56,186 nt of DNA from Vibrio aquaticus (GTDB lineage: Bacteria > Pseudomonadota > Gammaproteobacteria > Enterobacterales > Vibrionaceae), in assembly GCF_003970385.1 (NCBI RefSeq), contig NZ_RXZH01000014.1:370-56555 (forward strand), read 5' to 3'. Positions 25,703-33,268 of this stretch are shown one piece after another (position 1 is the stretch's first letter; every line of letters starts with the position of its first letter). Under the pieces are notes generated by a model, which worked only from the letters and a program-made list of their open reading frames with translations, made no database searches and was not told the origin of the DNA. The position numbers were made by a program, and so were the translations under genes.

Positions 25703-26716
25703 ATGAGAGAAAGAGTTCTGTTTTTTGATTTGTTGCGTTGTGTGGCTGCGATAGCGGTCATTGCGATCCATGTTCTCGCACCTTATCGACATGAATTGGG
25801 CGTAATCCCTTTTGGTGAATGGGCAACAGCAGTTGGTGTGAACAGTGTGACTCGCTGGGCGGTACCCGTGTTCATTCTGATTACTGGCGCTTTGATGCTC
25901 AGTGACAAACGGCCATTTGATGCAAAATATTATGTGAAGCGTCGATTGGGGAAAGTGCTTGTCCCATTTCTTATTTGGTCTCTCTTCTATGCCATCTTAT
26001 CTGGTTTAAGTAGCGCAGGTTATGACGTTTCTGTCACTCAGCAGGTGTTGGCGGACAGCCCTCATCATGCCACTTATTACCACCTAGGCTTTTTCTACTA
26101 CTTTATTCCCCTCTATTTTGTGATTCCGTTTTTCCAACTGGTCGTGAAGCATTCTGGGCCGACGGCATTGTATGGATTTGTCGCGGTTTGGTTAACGACA
26201 ACGTTACTCTATTTGATGAAAATTGATGGGCCATGGAGTCACGAATTGTGGCTCTATAGTGGTTACTTACCGCTAGGCTATTTGTTATACCAGCGAGTGC
26301 CGTTGAATAAATTCTATGTGGCGGTGTTTGCAGTCCTCGGATTCGCTGCGTTAGTGACAACCGCTTACATGGTGATCGGCACAAGTCAGCAAATGGGTGA
26401 ATACACCGTAGGGCGTTGGTTATCGTACAAGACGCTCAATGTCGTCTTGGCAGCGAGTATGGTCTTTATGGTCTGTCGATACGTCGGAGAAGGGCTGTCT
26501 GATGGGGTGAATCGAGTTGTGGGCTTTGTGAGCCAACATAGTCTGGGCATCTACATCTTACATCCTATTTTCTTATGGCCGATGAAAGAGTTTGGTTGGT
26601 ACCAAGGCCACCCTGCTTGGGTAATTCCATTATGGATTCTGCTAAGTGGTGCCGGTGCGCTAGCGTTAAGTTATTCACTCTCGAAGTCGGAGAAAACGCG
26701 TTGGTTGCTGCCTTAA
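25703..26716 (+). CDS. Acyltransferase family 3 membrane protein (WecH-like)
   Basis: A 337-residue polytopic membrane protein of the acyltransferase-3 family, with about ten helices. The opening LFFDLLRCVAAIAVIAIHV carries the conserved Arg and His, and a second Arg lies in VTRWAVPVFILITGALML. Such proteins O-acetylate cell-surface glycans; WecH acts on enterobacterial common antigen. The substrate here is unknown because no glycan genes are adjacent. I start at ATG 25703, since the longer frame would begin inside the arsJ terminator. The 3' end overlaps the next gene by 4 bp, tail to tail. Confidence 0.85.
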   Translation: MRERVLFFDLLRCVAAIAVIAIHVLAPYRHELGVIPFGEWATAVGVNSVTRWAVPVFILITGALMLSDKRPFDAKYYVKRRLGKVLVPFLIWSLFYAILSGLSSAGYDVSVTQQVLADSPHHATYYHLGFFYYFIPLYFVIPFFQLVVKHSGPTALYGFVAVWLTTTLLYLMKIDGPWSHELWLYSGYLPLGYLLYQRVPLNKFYVAVFAVLGFAALVTTAYMVIGTSQQMGEYTVGRWLSYKTLNVVLAASMVFMVCRYVGEGLSDGVNRVVGFVSQHSLGIYILHPIFLWPMKEFGWYQGHPAWVIPLWILLSGAGALALSYSLSKSEKTRWLLP

Positions 26717-27042
26717 CGTTTTAGGGCAAAGTGAAGAAACTTATCGCCCTGATAAGTCAGTGTGCCTTGATCGCCAGGGTTCAAAGCGTGGAAATAGTGA
26801 ATACCAACCTGAAATTCGCGCTTTGGACCTAAGCGTCCTTTCTGAACGTAGATCCAATACTCTTGATCATCCTGTCCTGGCTGCGCGTCTTCAACATCAA
26901 TCGACTGTTTATCGAGTACGGTAACGACGGCGGTTTGCTCTGGTGCGTTTTCGCCTTGAATGTGCTTGCGATAGAAATGGACGAAAGCCCACCCACTGAT
27001 GGCAGCGAAAAGAACAACAGCGATAAATAGCGTTACAGGCAT
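26713..27042 (-). CDS. yhhM: DUF2500 family membrane protein (YhhM-like)
   Basis: A 109-residue protein with one N-terminal transmembrane helix (about 3-22) and a small beta-rich domain with KREFQVGIHYFHALNPGDQGTL-type sequence split over about 70-95. DUF2500/YhhM is linked to yhhN and rsmD in enterics, and those genes are found within 5 kb here. Function unknown. Confidence 0.85.
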   Translation of the reverse strand: MPVTLFIAVVLFAAISGWAFVHFYRKHIQGENAPEQTAVVTVLDKQSIDVEDAQPGQDDQEYWIYVQKGRLGPKREFQVGIHYFHALNPGDQGTLTYQGDKFLHFALKR

Positions 27043-27308
27043 AAAGAGACTCTCAGAAAGACTTATCCGAATATCTTAGCCTGATTCGCGTTTGGATTCT
27101 GGGTATGAGTCTTGCTATAAAAATAAAACCGTCAATGATGCAGAAACTATTCGAGCTACATCACATTCAATCTTTCATTAAGATTGGGATCGACGTTTAA
27201 GTGTTGATTCTTCTGCACAAATTTTCTTGCAACTTAGAGAAAAAGTGGGAGAGTGGAAACTAGAGGGACCAAACACCGCTAGAATAAGAGTAGCAATGGA
27301 GGGAAATC
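27043..27308. other. Divergent promoter region, 266 bp
   Basis: Non-coding space between divergent yhhM-like and HEPN-like genes. The last 12 bases hold an excellent ribosome binding site (GGAGGG) for the plus-strand gene. I see no reliable hexamers or repeats otherwise. Confidence 0.5.
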
Positions 27309-27674
27309 ATGTCTGATATCGAAAAAGTGGTTATACGCACTCGTCGTATCGAGAAGCTTCTCCGTACCCAATATCATGCTGATGGCAAAGGGCTTCATCA
27401 GTTGATTACCAGCTGTGAAGAGCGGTTACCTCATGATGTGATAGGTAAGCTCAGATACATTGCGACGATCAGGAACAAAATTGTTCATGAAGATGGCTAT
27501 AAGCTTGATAGTCGGAAAGACTTTTTGTCGACATGCGATGAATGTGAAAAAGAGCTCACACCGAGAAGTAGCCGTTTTATTTGGCGAGCAGCGATAACGT
27601 TAATGGCGCTGAGCACACTTGCGGCATTACTTTTCTATTATGCTCATTGGGATGTGCTATCGAAACATCTTTAG
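27309..27674 (+). CDS. Membrane-anchored HEPN/DUF4145-like protein
   Basis: A 121-residue protein. Residues 1-85 are helical and carry R55-NKIV-H60, the R-x4-H signature of the HEPN superfamily, whose members are often RNases. A hydrophobic helix (about 94-111) near the C-terminus would anchor it in the membrane with the helical domain in the cytoplasm. Translation should be efficient (GGAGGG eight bases before the ATG). It is monocistronic with a very strong downstream terminator. No nucleotidyltransferase partner (MNT-type antitoxin) is adjacent, so a toxin-antitoxin role is not supported by context. Confidence 0.75.
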   Translation: MSDIEKVVIRTRRIEKLLRTQYHADGKGLHQLITSCEERLPHDVIGKLRYIATIRNKIVHEDGYKLDSRKDFLSTCDECEKELTPRSSRFIWRAAITLMALSTLAALLFYYAHWDVLSKHL

Positions 27675-27755
27675 TAAAAACACCACTTTATGTGGTTGTG
27701 TCAGAACTAGACATATCGCTGATTTTTAAGCCATTAATGATCTTATAAACGCTAT

Positions 27756-27795
27756 AAAAACAAAAAGGGACGCTGATGCGTCCCTTTTTGTTTTT
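27756..27795. terminator. Strong bidirectional terminator
   Basis: An 18-bp perfect stem AAAAACAAAAAGGGACGC / GCGTCCCTTTTTGTTTTT with a TGAT loop. It lies between the plus-strand HEPN-like gene and the stop codon of the minus-strand 26-residue gene, and T-rich arms on both strands fit termination of both. Confidence 0.93.
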
Positions 27796-27805
27796 ATACT
27801 TTGAC

Positions 27806-27886
27806 TTAGTACATCATCGGCAGTGTCATTAGGCCTACAACTACTGCGATCATTACAAGTCCTTGTTTTTGTGAAGAAGAAATCAT
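27806..27886 (-). CDS. 26-residue predicted membrane protein
   Basis: A very short gene that automatic callers would miss. The product begins MISSSQKQG and continues with a hydrophobic stretch LVMIAVVVGLMTLPMMY (residues 10-26), a single transmembrane span with a polar, positively charged N-terminus. AAAGGAG lies eight bases before the ATG. A promoter candidate with an extended -10 is found 42 bp upstream, and a strong terminator begins 10 bp after the stop. The full set of expression signals supports a real gene. I do not recognise the family. Confidence 0.75.
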   Translation of the reverse strand: MISSSQKQGLVMIAVVVGLMTLPMMY

Positions 27887-27927
27887 AGCACTGCTCCTTT
27901 TGAATGATGTTTGATTCTATGCTTATT

Positions 27928-27957
27928 AGAATAGCAGTGTTTTGACGGTTTGATCAA
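27928..27957 (-). promoter_or_regulatory. Promoter candidate for the 26-residue gene
   Basis: On the minus strand, TTGATC then 18 bp then TATTCT, the latter preceded by TG one base upstream (extended -10: TGCTATTCT). Its position leaves a leader of roughly 35 nt before the ATG at 27886. Confidence 0.5.
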
Positions 27958-28578
27958 GTTATTTATTGCCTAAGCCTTAAAATTATAACTTTTCTCATGT
28001 TTATCTGCTCGTTTATCTAGGTTTTGTTTGCTTTTATAAATTGATAGATTGCGTATTAAATAATCTCGAGTGTTTTGATTTCTAATTAAGGTGTTGTTTT
28101 TATTTGTTTTTATTGGTGTTTCTTTATTGTTAATCTGATTTTTGTTTGATTTTAAAGACTTCGATCTCTCAGCTACTCTAGTGCTTATTTTTTTAATTAA
28201 AGGCTGTTCTGGGGCTGATGTTTTTCTGACATAGGCAGTAACTTGTCAGTTTAATGCCAGTGTTTGAGAATGAAATTGTACCTAATGGATTTCAAAGGTA
28301 ATTGGTTTTTTGTTTAACTTATTGATTTTGTTGGATTGGTGGTTTTGTTGGTCATTGTTTCTTTCCATATAGTGTCAGTTTTCAAACTCAGTTGGTGCTG
28401 TCTAATAAAACAGGGCTGTTTTTATGATTTTTGAGTAGACTAGCCGTTTTATGCGGGAATGTAGGGTTGCATATGCCTGGGTAAAGAAGTCATATCAAGA
28501 TCCAAGTTTTGTGGTCTGTTGGTAGACATCTCATCCGGTCTGCCTAAACTGGCAGCTGATTTTTCTTGAGGTGTTCGA
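27958..28578. other. Long AT-rich non-coding stretch before yhhN
   Basis: About 620 bp without a credible gene. From about 28010 to 28430 the plus strand is strikingly T-rich and A/C-poor. Small inverted repeats occur (CTGACA...TGTCAG near 28230-28255; TAAAACAG-GG-CTGTTTTTA at 28406-28423). The last 60 bp contain two mutually exclusive hairpins just before the yhhN ribosome binding site. No RNA gene could be identified by eye. Confidence 0.55.
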
Positions 28579-29202
28579 ATGTGGAGCTGGTTATCGGTTG
28601 CCCTTTCTGGGTATATCAGTATTTCTGCTAATGAAAATAATCACACCAAGCAGGCTGTGATGTTTAAAACAATGTCGCTACTTATGTTGCTGGTGATGCT
28701 ATGGAGTCAGTATTCATTAGCTACCCCTGCGGCGTTGTGGGTTAGTGCTGGTCTAGTGATCTCAATGATTGCGGATGCCCTCTATCTATTCAAAAAACAC
28801 TTACGCCTTTGCTTTGCTGGGTTTATTGCTGCGCAGTTAAGTTACAGCGCCGCTTTTTGGCTGAAGCTTTCCGGTGACATGGTCTTATGGTTACCAGCAA
28901 TGCTGTTAGGTGTAGGGGTCGTTTGTTTCTTCTTACTCTTACCGAAAATTGATCAGCTTATCTTCCCTGTTGTTATGATGGGGATCGTATTACTTCAACT
29001 TAACTGGGCGGCAGGCGAGGTTTGGTTGATTAACGGTGGTTTGGCTAGCGCGGTTGGCTTTATTGGTTCACTAACACTCACGCTTTCCGCCGTTTTACTG
29101 GCGATTCATGACTACAAGCATCCCTTGTATCAAGGCCGATACCTTATCTCTGGTAGTTACTTGCTGGCTCACAGCTTGATTACTGCATCATTGATTATCT
29201 AA
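28579..29202 (+). CDS. yhhN: YhhN family membrane protein (lysoplasmalogenase-like)
   Basis: A 207-residue polytopic protein with about seven or eight helices, belonging to the YhhN/TMEM86 family, whose animal members hydrolyse the vinyl-ether bond of lysoplasmalogens. The bacterial role is not settled. Conserved polar positions in membrane helices are visible: SMIADALYLF and the later GGLASAVGF. GAGG lies seven bases before the ATG. Linkage to yhhM, yhhL and rsmD reproduces the E. coli neighbourhood. Confidence 0.88.
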   Translation: MWSWLSVALSGYISISANENNHTKQAVMFKTMSLLMLLVMLWSQYSLATPAALWVSAGLVISMIADALYLFKKHLRLCFAGFIAAQLSYSAAFWLKLSGDMVLWLPAMLLGVGVVCFFLLLPKIDQLIFPVVMMGIVLLQLNWAAGEVWLINGGLASAVGFIGSLTLTLSAVLLAIHDYKHPLYQGRYLISGSYLLAHSLITASLII

Positions 29203-29262
29203 TATCAAAGAAACTCAGCACGACTTCGCTATGCTTTGCCAAAAGAGTGAAGAGGAAAAGTG

Positions 29263-29499
29263 ATGACGACTGAAATTCATGCCCATAAGGTTCTAAACTT
29301 ACTGAGAGAGCGTCCAATGTCTAAAGAGGCGCTCGAACAGGTTGTCTTCCAAGAGTTTGGAGAGCAAGCAAGATTCCGTACCTGCAAATGCAGTGGCTTT
29401 ACGCTAGATACTTTGCTGGAGTTCTTCATTGAACGTCAGAAGGTGACGATTGAAGGTGGAGTATGGCAGGTGAATGCAGAGCGTGTTTGTAGCCATTAA
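29263..29499 (+). CDS. YecH-family putative metal-binding protein
   Basis: A 78-residue cytosolic protein of the YecH (DUF2492) family. HAHKVLNLL at the N-terminus, the TCKCSGF motif in the middle and a terminal CSH suggest a metal site built from His and Cys. The start is ATG 29263 behind AGAGGAAAAG; an in-frame GTG three bases upstream is possible. Function unknown. Confidence 0.85.
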   Translation: MTTEIHAHKVLNLLRERPMSKEALEQVVFQEFGEQARFRTCKCSGFTLDTLLEFFIERQKVTIEGGVWQVNAERVCSH

Positions 29500-29620
29500 T
29501 TTAAGCCAACAGACTTTGTAATTTTAATTCTTGTTACGCCTCCAAATTGAACATTGAGATTGTTATACTTCGCCAACTTTTTTTGTGCGCTTGATGTAAC
29601 CCACTTTGGAGGCTTAATTC

Positions 29621-30208
29621 ATGGACATCCTTTCTGCCGCAACCATGATCTTTTTAATCATGGATCCACTCGGCAACCTGCCTATCGTCCTATCGATTCT
29701 TAAGCACTTAGACCCTAAGCGCCGCCGCATTGTTCTTGTTCGAGAACTGTTTTTTGCGCTCGCTATCTTGATGCTGTTCCTCTTTGCGGGTAAGAACATC
29801 CTGAACTTCTTGCACGTTCAACCAGAAACGCTCAGCATTTCTGGCGGTATCATTCTCTTTATCATCGCGATTAAGATGATTTTCCCAAGTGGTGGCAGCA
29901 TTGTTGGTTTAGCCGCGGGTGAAGAACCGTTCTTTGTCCCTATGGCGATCCCAATGATTGCGGGTCCATCGGTGATTGCGGCGATTTTATTATTGTCGAG
30001 CCAACATCCAGACAATCTTTTAGAACTCTCAGGGGCTGTGATTCTCGCATGGGGAGCCACATTCTTTATTTTGATGTTCTACAACTTCTTCCACCGTATT
30101 CTTGGCGAACGAGGCTTGAAAGCAGTTGAGCGTCTGATGGGATTACTATTGATTATGATTTCAACCCAGATGTTCCTCGATGGGGTGAAGAGTTACTTGA
30201 TGTCATAA
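29621..30208 (+). CDS. MarC family inner-membrane protein (YhgN-like)
   Basis: A 195-residue protein with six predicted helices. MarC-family marks are MDPLGNLPIVL near the N-terminus and the internally repeated IPMIAGPSVIAAILL in the second half. Despite its name the family is not shown to be a multiple-antibiotic exporter. The ribosome binding site GGAGG (29608-29612) forms the right arm of a perfect 9-bp inverted repeat with 29538-29546. A terminator follows at once. Confidence 0.9.
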   Translation: MDILSAATMIFLIMDPLGNLPIVLSILKHLDPKRRRIVLVRELFFALAILMLFLFAGKNILNFLHVQPETLSISGGIILFIIAIKMIFPSGGSIVGLAAGEEPFFVPMAIPMIAGPSVIAAILLLSSQHPDNLLELSGAVILAWGATFFILMFYNFFHRILGERGLKAVERLMGLLLIMISTQMFLDGVKSYLMS

Positions 30209-30210
30209 AT

Positions 30211-30240
30211 AAAAACGCCGCTCAACTGAGCGGCGTTTTT
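30211..30240. terminator. Bidirectional terminator between marC-like gene and yhhL
   Basis: A perfect 14-bp stem AAAAACGCCGCTCA / TGAGCGGCGTTTTT with a two-base centre, flanked by A/T runs on both sides, between two convergent genes. Confidence 0.94.
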
Positions 30241-30507
30241 TTACATCATGTATTTGCGTCGAATGTCGAGTAGGGCAAAGATACCAAAAATCAAAATCGA
30301 CCATTTCTCCCAACGGCTCATACTGATTTTGTCACCAAAGGCACCGATGAAGATCAGCATCTGCAAGCCATGCATGATGAAGAGAAACGCCGTCATAATG
30401 TACAACGCAATCGCAGCGTTGCCCGGAAATGGCATAAAGATATTAAGAATTAGAATAAGCCATACGAATCCAATCGCGGCTTTTGCGAGCATTAATAACG
30501 CTTTCAT
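30241..30507 (-). CDS. yhhL: DUF1145 family membrane protein (YhhL-like)
   Basis: An 88-residue protein with two or three hydrophobic segments and the family pattern FMPFPGN in the first loop. DUF1145 genes lie directly downstream of rsmD in enterics and vibrios, as here (12-bp gap). Function unknown; the gene is probably co-transcribed with rsmD. Confidence 0.87.
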   Translation of the reverse strand: MKALLMLAKAAIGFVWLILILNIFMPFPGNAAIALYIMTAFLFIMHGLQMLIFIGAFGDKISMSRWEKWSILIFGIFALLDIRRKYMM

Positions 30508-30519
30508 GACGACGTCCTA

Positions 30520-31122
30520 TTATTCACTTTGTTGTCGTTCAAACAGGCAGTAACGAACCTGTCCTGCTGTTTTTTCTCGGTGTAAGTGCCAGTGTGCCGG
30601 AATTGCTTCCAGAGCCAACTCTTTTTCTGTTTCAATATAAATCATGGCGTCATCGGCCAGCCACCCATTACTTTCCAGCAGGCTGACGGTTTCATCCAAA
30701 AGCCCTTTTCTAAATGGAGGGTCAATAAAGACAACGTGATGAGGTGTGCCTGGCTGCTTTAAATAGCTTAGCGCATCACTGTTAATCGCCTGCAAGTTAT
30801 TGCCTTTTAATGACGCGATATTGGTCTGAAGCTGCTTAAACGCTTGTGGGTTTAGCTCAATGAGCGTCACCATTTCTGCTTGTCGAGAGGCGGCTTCGAA
30901 ACCTAATCCGCCAGAACCTGCAAAAAGGTCGAGGCATTTTGCTCGAGGCACATCTTGCGCAATCCAGTTAAACAGAGTCTCTTTTACACGATCGGTCGTA
31001 GGTCGCAGACCTTCCACATCATGAACAGGCAGTTTTCTACCTCTCCATAAACCGCTAATAATACGAACAAAGCCCGCCGATGGCTTTTTTTGTGATGAGT
31101 TTTGCTGGCGACGTCTTACCAT
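30520..31122 (-). CDS. rsmD: 16S rRNA (guanine966-N2)-methyltransferase
   Basis: A 200-residue SAM-dependent enzyme that modifies G966 of 16S rRNA in the 30S subunit. The N-terminal basic stretch and RIISGLWRGRKLPV are typical of RsmD. The SAM motif is LDLFAGSGGLGFEA (about 64-77), and the catalytic loop is DPPF (about 134-137). It is divergent from ftsY across about 208 bp, the usual gammaproteobacterial arrangement. Confidence 0.97.
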   Translation of the reverse strand: MVRRRQQNSSQKKPSAGFVRIISGLWRGRKLPVHDVEGLRPTTDRVKETLFNWIAQDVPRAKCLDLFAGSGGLGFEAASRQAEMVTLIELNPQAFKQLQTNIASLKGNNLQAINSDALSYLKQPGTPHHVVFIDPPFRKGLLDETVSLLESNGWLADDAMIYIETEKELALEAIPAHWHLHREKTAGQVRYCLFERQQSE

Positions 31123-31330
31123 AGATTTTTTGACCGCTAATAAAGTGATACTATACCCAGTCGCTCAGCGAATAAGCGTTGAGTACAGCCCAAATTTGTT
31201 GATAACAAAGTGTATACCATCGCCTTTGCAGTGAAAACTTTTCACTTTGTTGTCATTTGTCTTTTCAAAGTAGCGATAATGCAGACGAAAAGAGTCTGAT
31301 TAAATTAAGACGATCTAGGAATAGCCCCAG

Positions 31331-32548
31331 ATGACGGAAAAAAAGAAGCGCGGATTACTCTCTTGGCTTGGTTTTGGTGATGAAGAACAACAAGCAAAAC
31401 AGCCTGTAGAAGACAACCAGCCAATTGCCGAAGAACAGCAGCAAGAACAAGTAGAGACGATTGACGAGCCGCAATCGGACGAGAAAAATCAACTAGCAGA
31501 AGCAGAAGCAGAAGCAGAAGCAGAAGCAGAAGCAGAAGCAGAAGCAGAAGCAGAAGCAGAAATTGTAGTTGAAGAAGAAGTTTCAGCGCCAGCGGAACCT
31601 CGCGTTGCAGAACAAGAGAAACCAACAGAAAGCTTCTTTGCTCGCCTAAAACGCAGCTTAGCGCGTACAAAAGCGAATATTGGCGCAGGTTTCTTTGGTC
31701 TATTTAAAGGCAAGCAAATCGATGATGACTTGTTCGAAGAGCTTGAAGAGCAGCTACTGATCGCTGATGTGGGCATGGATACCACACTAAAAATCATCGA
31801 AAACCTGACAGAAAAAGCGTCTCGCCAAGATCTAAAAGATGGCGAAGCGCTGTATGGCCTACTTAAAGAAGAAATGGCCGAAATCTTATCTAACGTTGAA
31901 AAGCCATTAGAAGTCGACACCAGCAAAACACCTTACGTTATTTTGATGGTCGGTGTGAACGGTGTTGGTAAAACGACCACGATTGGTAAGCTAGCAAAAC
32001 AATTCCAAGCAGAAGGCAAAAAAGTGATGCTGGCGGCGGGCGATACGTTCCGTGCAGCTGCAGTAGAACAGCTTCAAGTTTGGGGTGAGCGCAATAACGT
32101 GCCTGTTGTGGCGCAACACACTGGTGCAGACAGCGCATCGGTTATCTATGACGCGATTGAATCAGCGAAAGCAAAAGGCGTGGATGTTGTTATCGCCGAT
32201 ACGGCAGGTCGTTTGCAGAACAAATCGAACCTAATGGAAGAGCTGCGCAAAATTGTACGCGTGATGCAGAAAGTGGATGGCTCTGCACCGCACGAAATCA
32301 TGCTGACATTGGACGCAGGTACCGGTCAAAACGCGATTAGCCAAGCAAAACTCTTCAGCGACGTGGCGCCACTTACCGGTATTACCCTGACTAAATTAGA
32401 CGGTACGGCGAAAGGCGGTGTGATCTTTGCGCTTGCGGATCAGTTCCAAATACCAATTCGTTACATCGGTGTGGGCGAAGGTATTGATGATCTGCGCCCA
32501 TTTGAAACTCAAGAGTTTATCGACGCACTGTTTAGCCGAGAAGACTAA
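31331..32548 (+). CDS. ftsY: Signal recognition particle receptor FtsY
   Basis: A 405-residue GTPase that docks the SRP-ribosome complex at the membrane. Residues 1-95 are the acidic A domain, here including (AE)11. The N domain starts near FFARLKRSLARTK, and the G domain has GVNGVGKTT at 208-216, DTAGR, and TKLDGTAKGG for guanine recognition. The A domain varies in length among species; the hexanucleotide repeat inside it is unusual. It is first of the ftsYEX run. Confidence 0.98.
   Translation: MTEKKKRGLLSWLGFGDEEQQAKQPVEDNQPIAEEQQQEQVETIDEPQSDEKNQLAEAEAEAEAEAEAEAEAEAEAEIVVEEEVSAPAEPRVAEQEKPTESFFARLKRSLARTKANIGAGFFGLFKGKQIDDDLFEELEEQLLIADVGMDTTLKIIENLTEKASRQDLKDGEALYGLLKEEMAEILSNVEKPLEVDTSKTPYVILMVGVNGVGKTTTIGKLAKQFQAEGKKVMLAAGDTFRAAAVEQLQVWGERNNVPVVAQHTGADSASVIYDAIESAKAKGVDVVIADTAGRLQNKSNLMEELRKIVRVMQKVDGSAPHEIMLTLDAGTGQNAISQAKLFSDVAPLTGITLTKLDGTAKGGVIFALADQFQIPIRYIGVGEGIDDLRPFETQEFIDALFSRED
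31496..31561 (+). repeat. Hexanucleotide tandem repeat GCAGAA x11 inside ftsY
   Basis: Eleven perfect copies of GCAGAA, 66 bp, encoding eleven Ala-Glu pairs in the acidic A domain of FtsY. Six-base units preserve the reading frame whatever the copy number, so length changes would be tolerated. Confidence 0.97.
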
Positions 32549-32593
32549 CAACTTAATCAGCAATTGAAGAAACTCAGTTAAGAGGGATTTCGA

Positions 32594-33268
32594 GTGATAA
32601 AATTTCAGCAAGTGAGCAAAGCTTATCGAGGTGGTCGACAGGCTTTGCAGAAGGTTGATTTTCATCTCCGCCGAGGTGAAATGGCCTTTCTTGGTGGCCA
32701 CTCAGGCGCCGGAAAGAGCACATTGCTAAAGTTGATTTGTGCCATTGAGCGTCCAACTGATGGCAAGATCAGCTTTAATGAGCACGACATCACTCGAATT
32801 CCTAGTAAAGACATTCCATTCTTACGTCGCAACATCGGCATCGTGTTTCAAGACCACCGTTTACTGATGGACAGAAGCGTGTTTGATAACGTGGCGTTGC
32901 CGATGCGCATCGAGTCTATTTCTGAAAATGAGATTAAACGTCGAGTCTCAGCAGCTCTCGATAAAACGGGTCTACTAGATAAAGCGAAGTGTTTGCCAAG
33001 CCAACTATCGGGCGGTGAACAGCAACGTGTCGGGATCGCGCGAGCAGTGGTGAATCGCCCAACCTTGCTTTTGGCCGACGAGCCAACGGGTAACTTAGAC
33101 CCTGAATTATCAAATCGAGTGTTAAATTTGTTTGAAGAGTTTAACCGGGCAGGTGTCACCATTCTTTTAGCAACGCACGATTTGGGGTTAGTGAATACTC
33201 GCCCACAATATCGTCACCTAGAACTAAACCAAGGTTTTCTAAGTGAGGTCGAAGACTATGGCCGCTAA
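32594..33268 (+). CDS. ftsE: Cell division ATP-binding protein FtsE
   Basis: A 224-residue ABC ATPase that with FtsX forms a septal complex regulating cell-wall hydrolases. Walker A GHSGAGKST is at 35-43, the signature is LSGGEQQR, Walker B is LLLADEP, and the switch is the His of ATHD. The start is GTG 32594 behind AAGAGGGA. It ends 11 bp inside ftsX, implying translational coupling. Confidence 0.98.
   Translation: MIKFQQVSKAYRGGRQALQKVDFHLRRGEMAFLGGHSGAGKSTLLKLICAIERPTDGKISFNEHDITRIPSKDIPFLRRNIGIVFQDHRLLMDRSVFDNVALPMRIESISENEIKRRVSAALDKTGLLDKAKCLPSQLSGGEQQRVGIARAVVNRPTLLLADEPTGNLDPELSNRVLNLFEEFNRAGVTILLATHDLGLVNTRPQYRHLELNQGFLSEVEDYGR

Noticed and set aside
31496..31561. Phase-variable on/off switching of ftsY by the repeat
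   Set aside because: The six-base unit cannot shift the frame, and ftsY is essential; only length variation is plausible.
31305..31926. Open frames on the minus strand made of poly-Leu or poly-Ser-Ala
   Set aside because: They are the complement of the GCAGAA repeat in ftsY; low-complexity shadows with no start signals.
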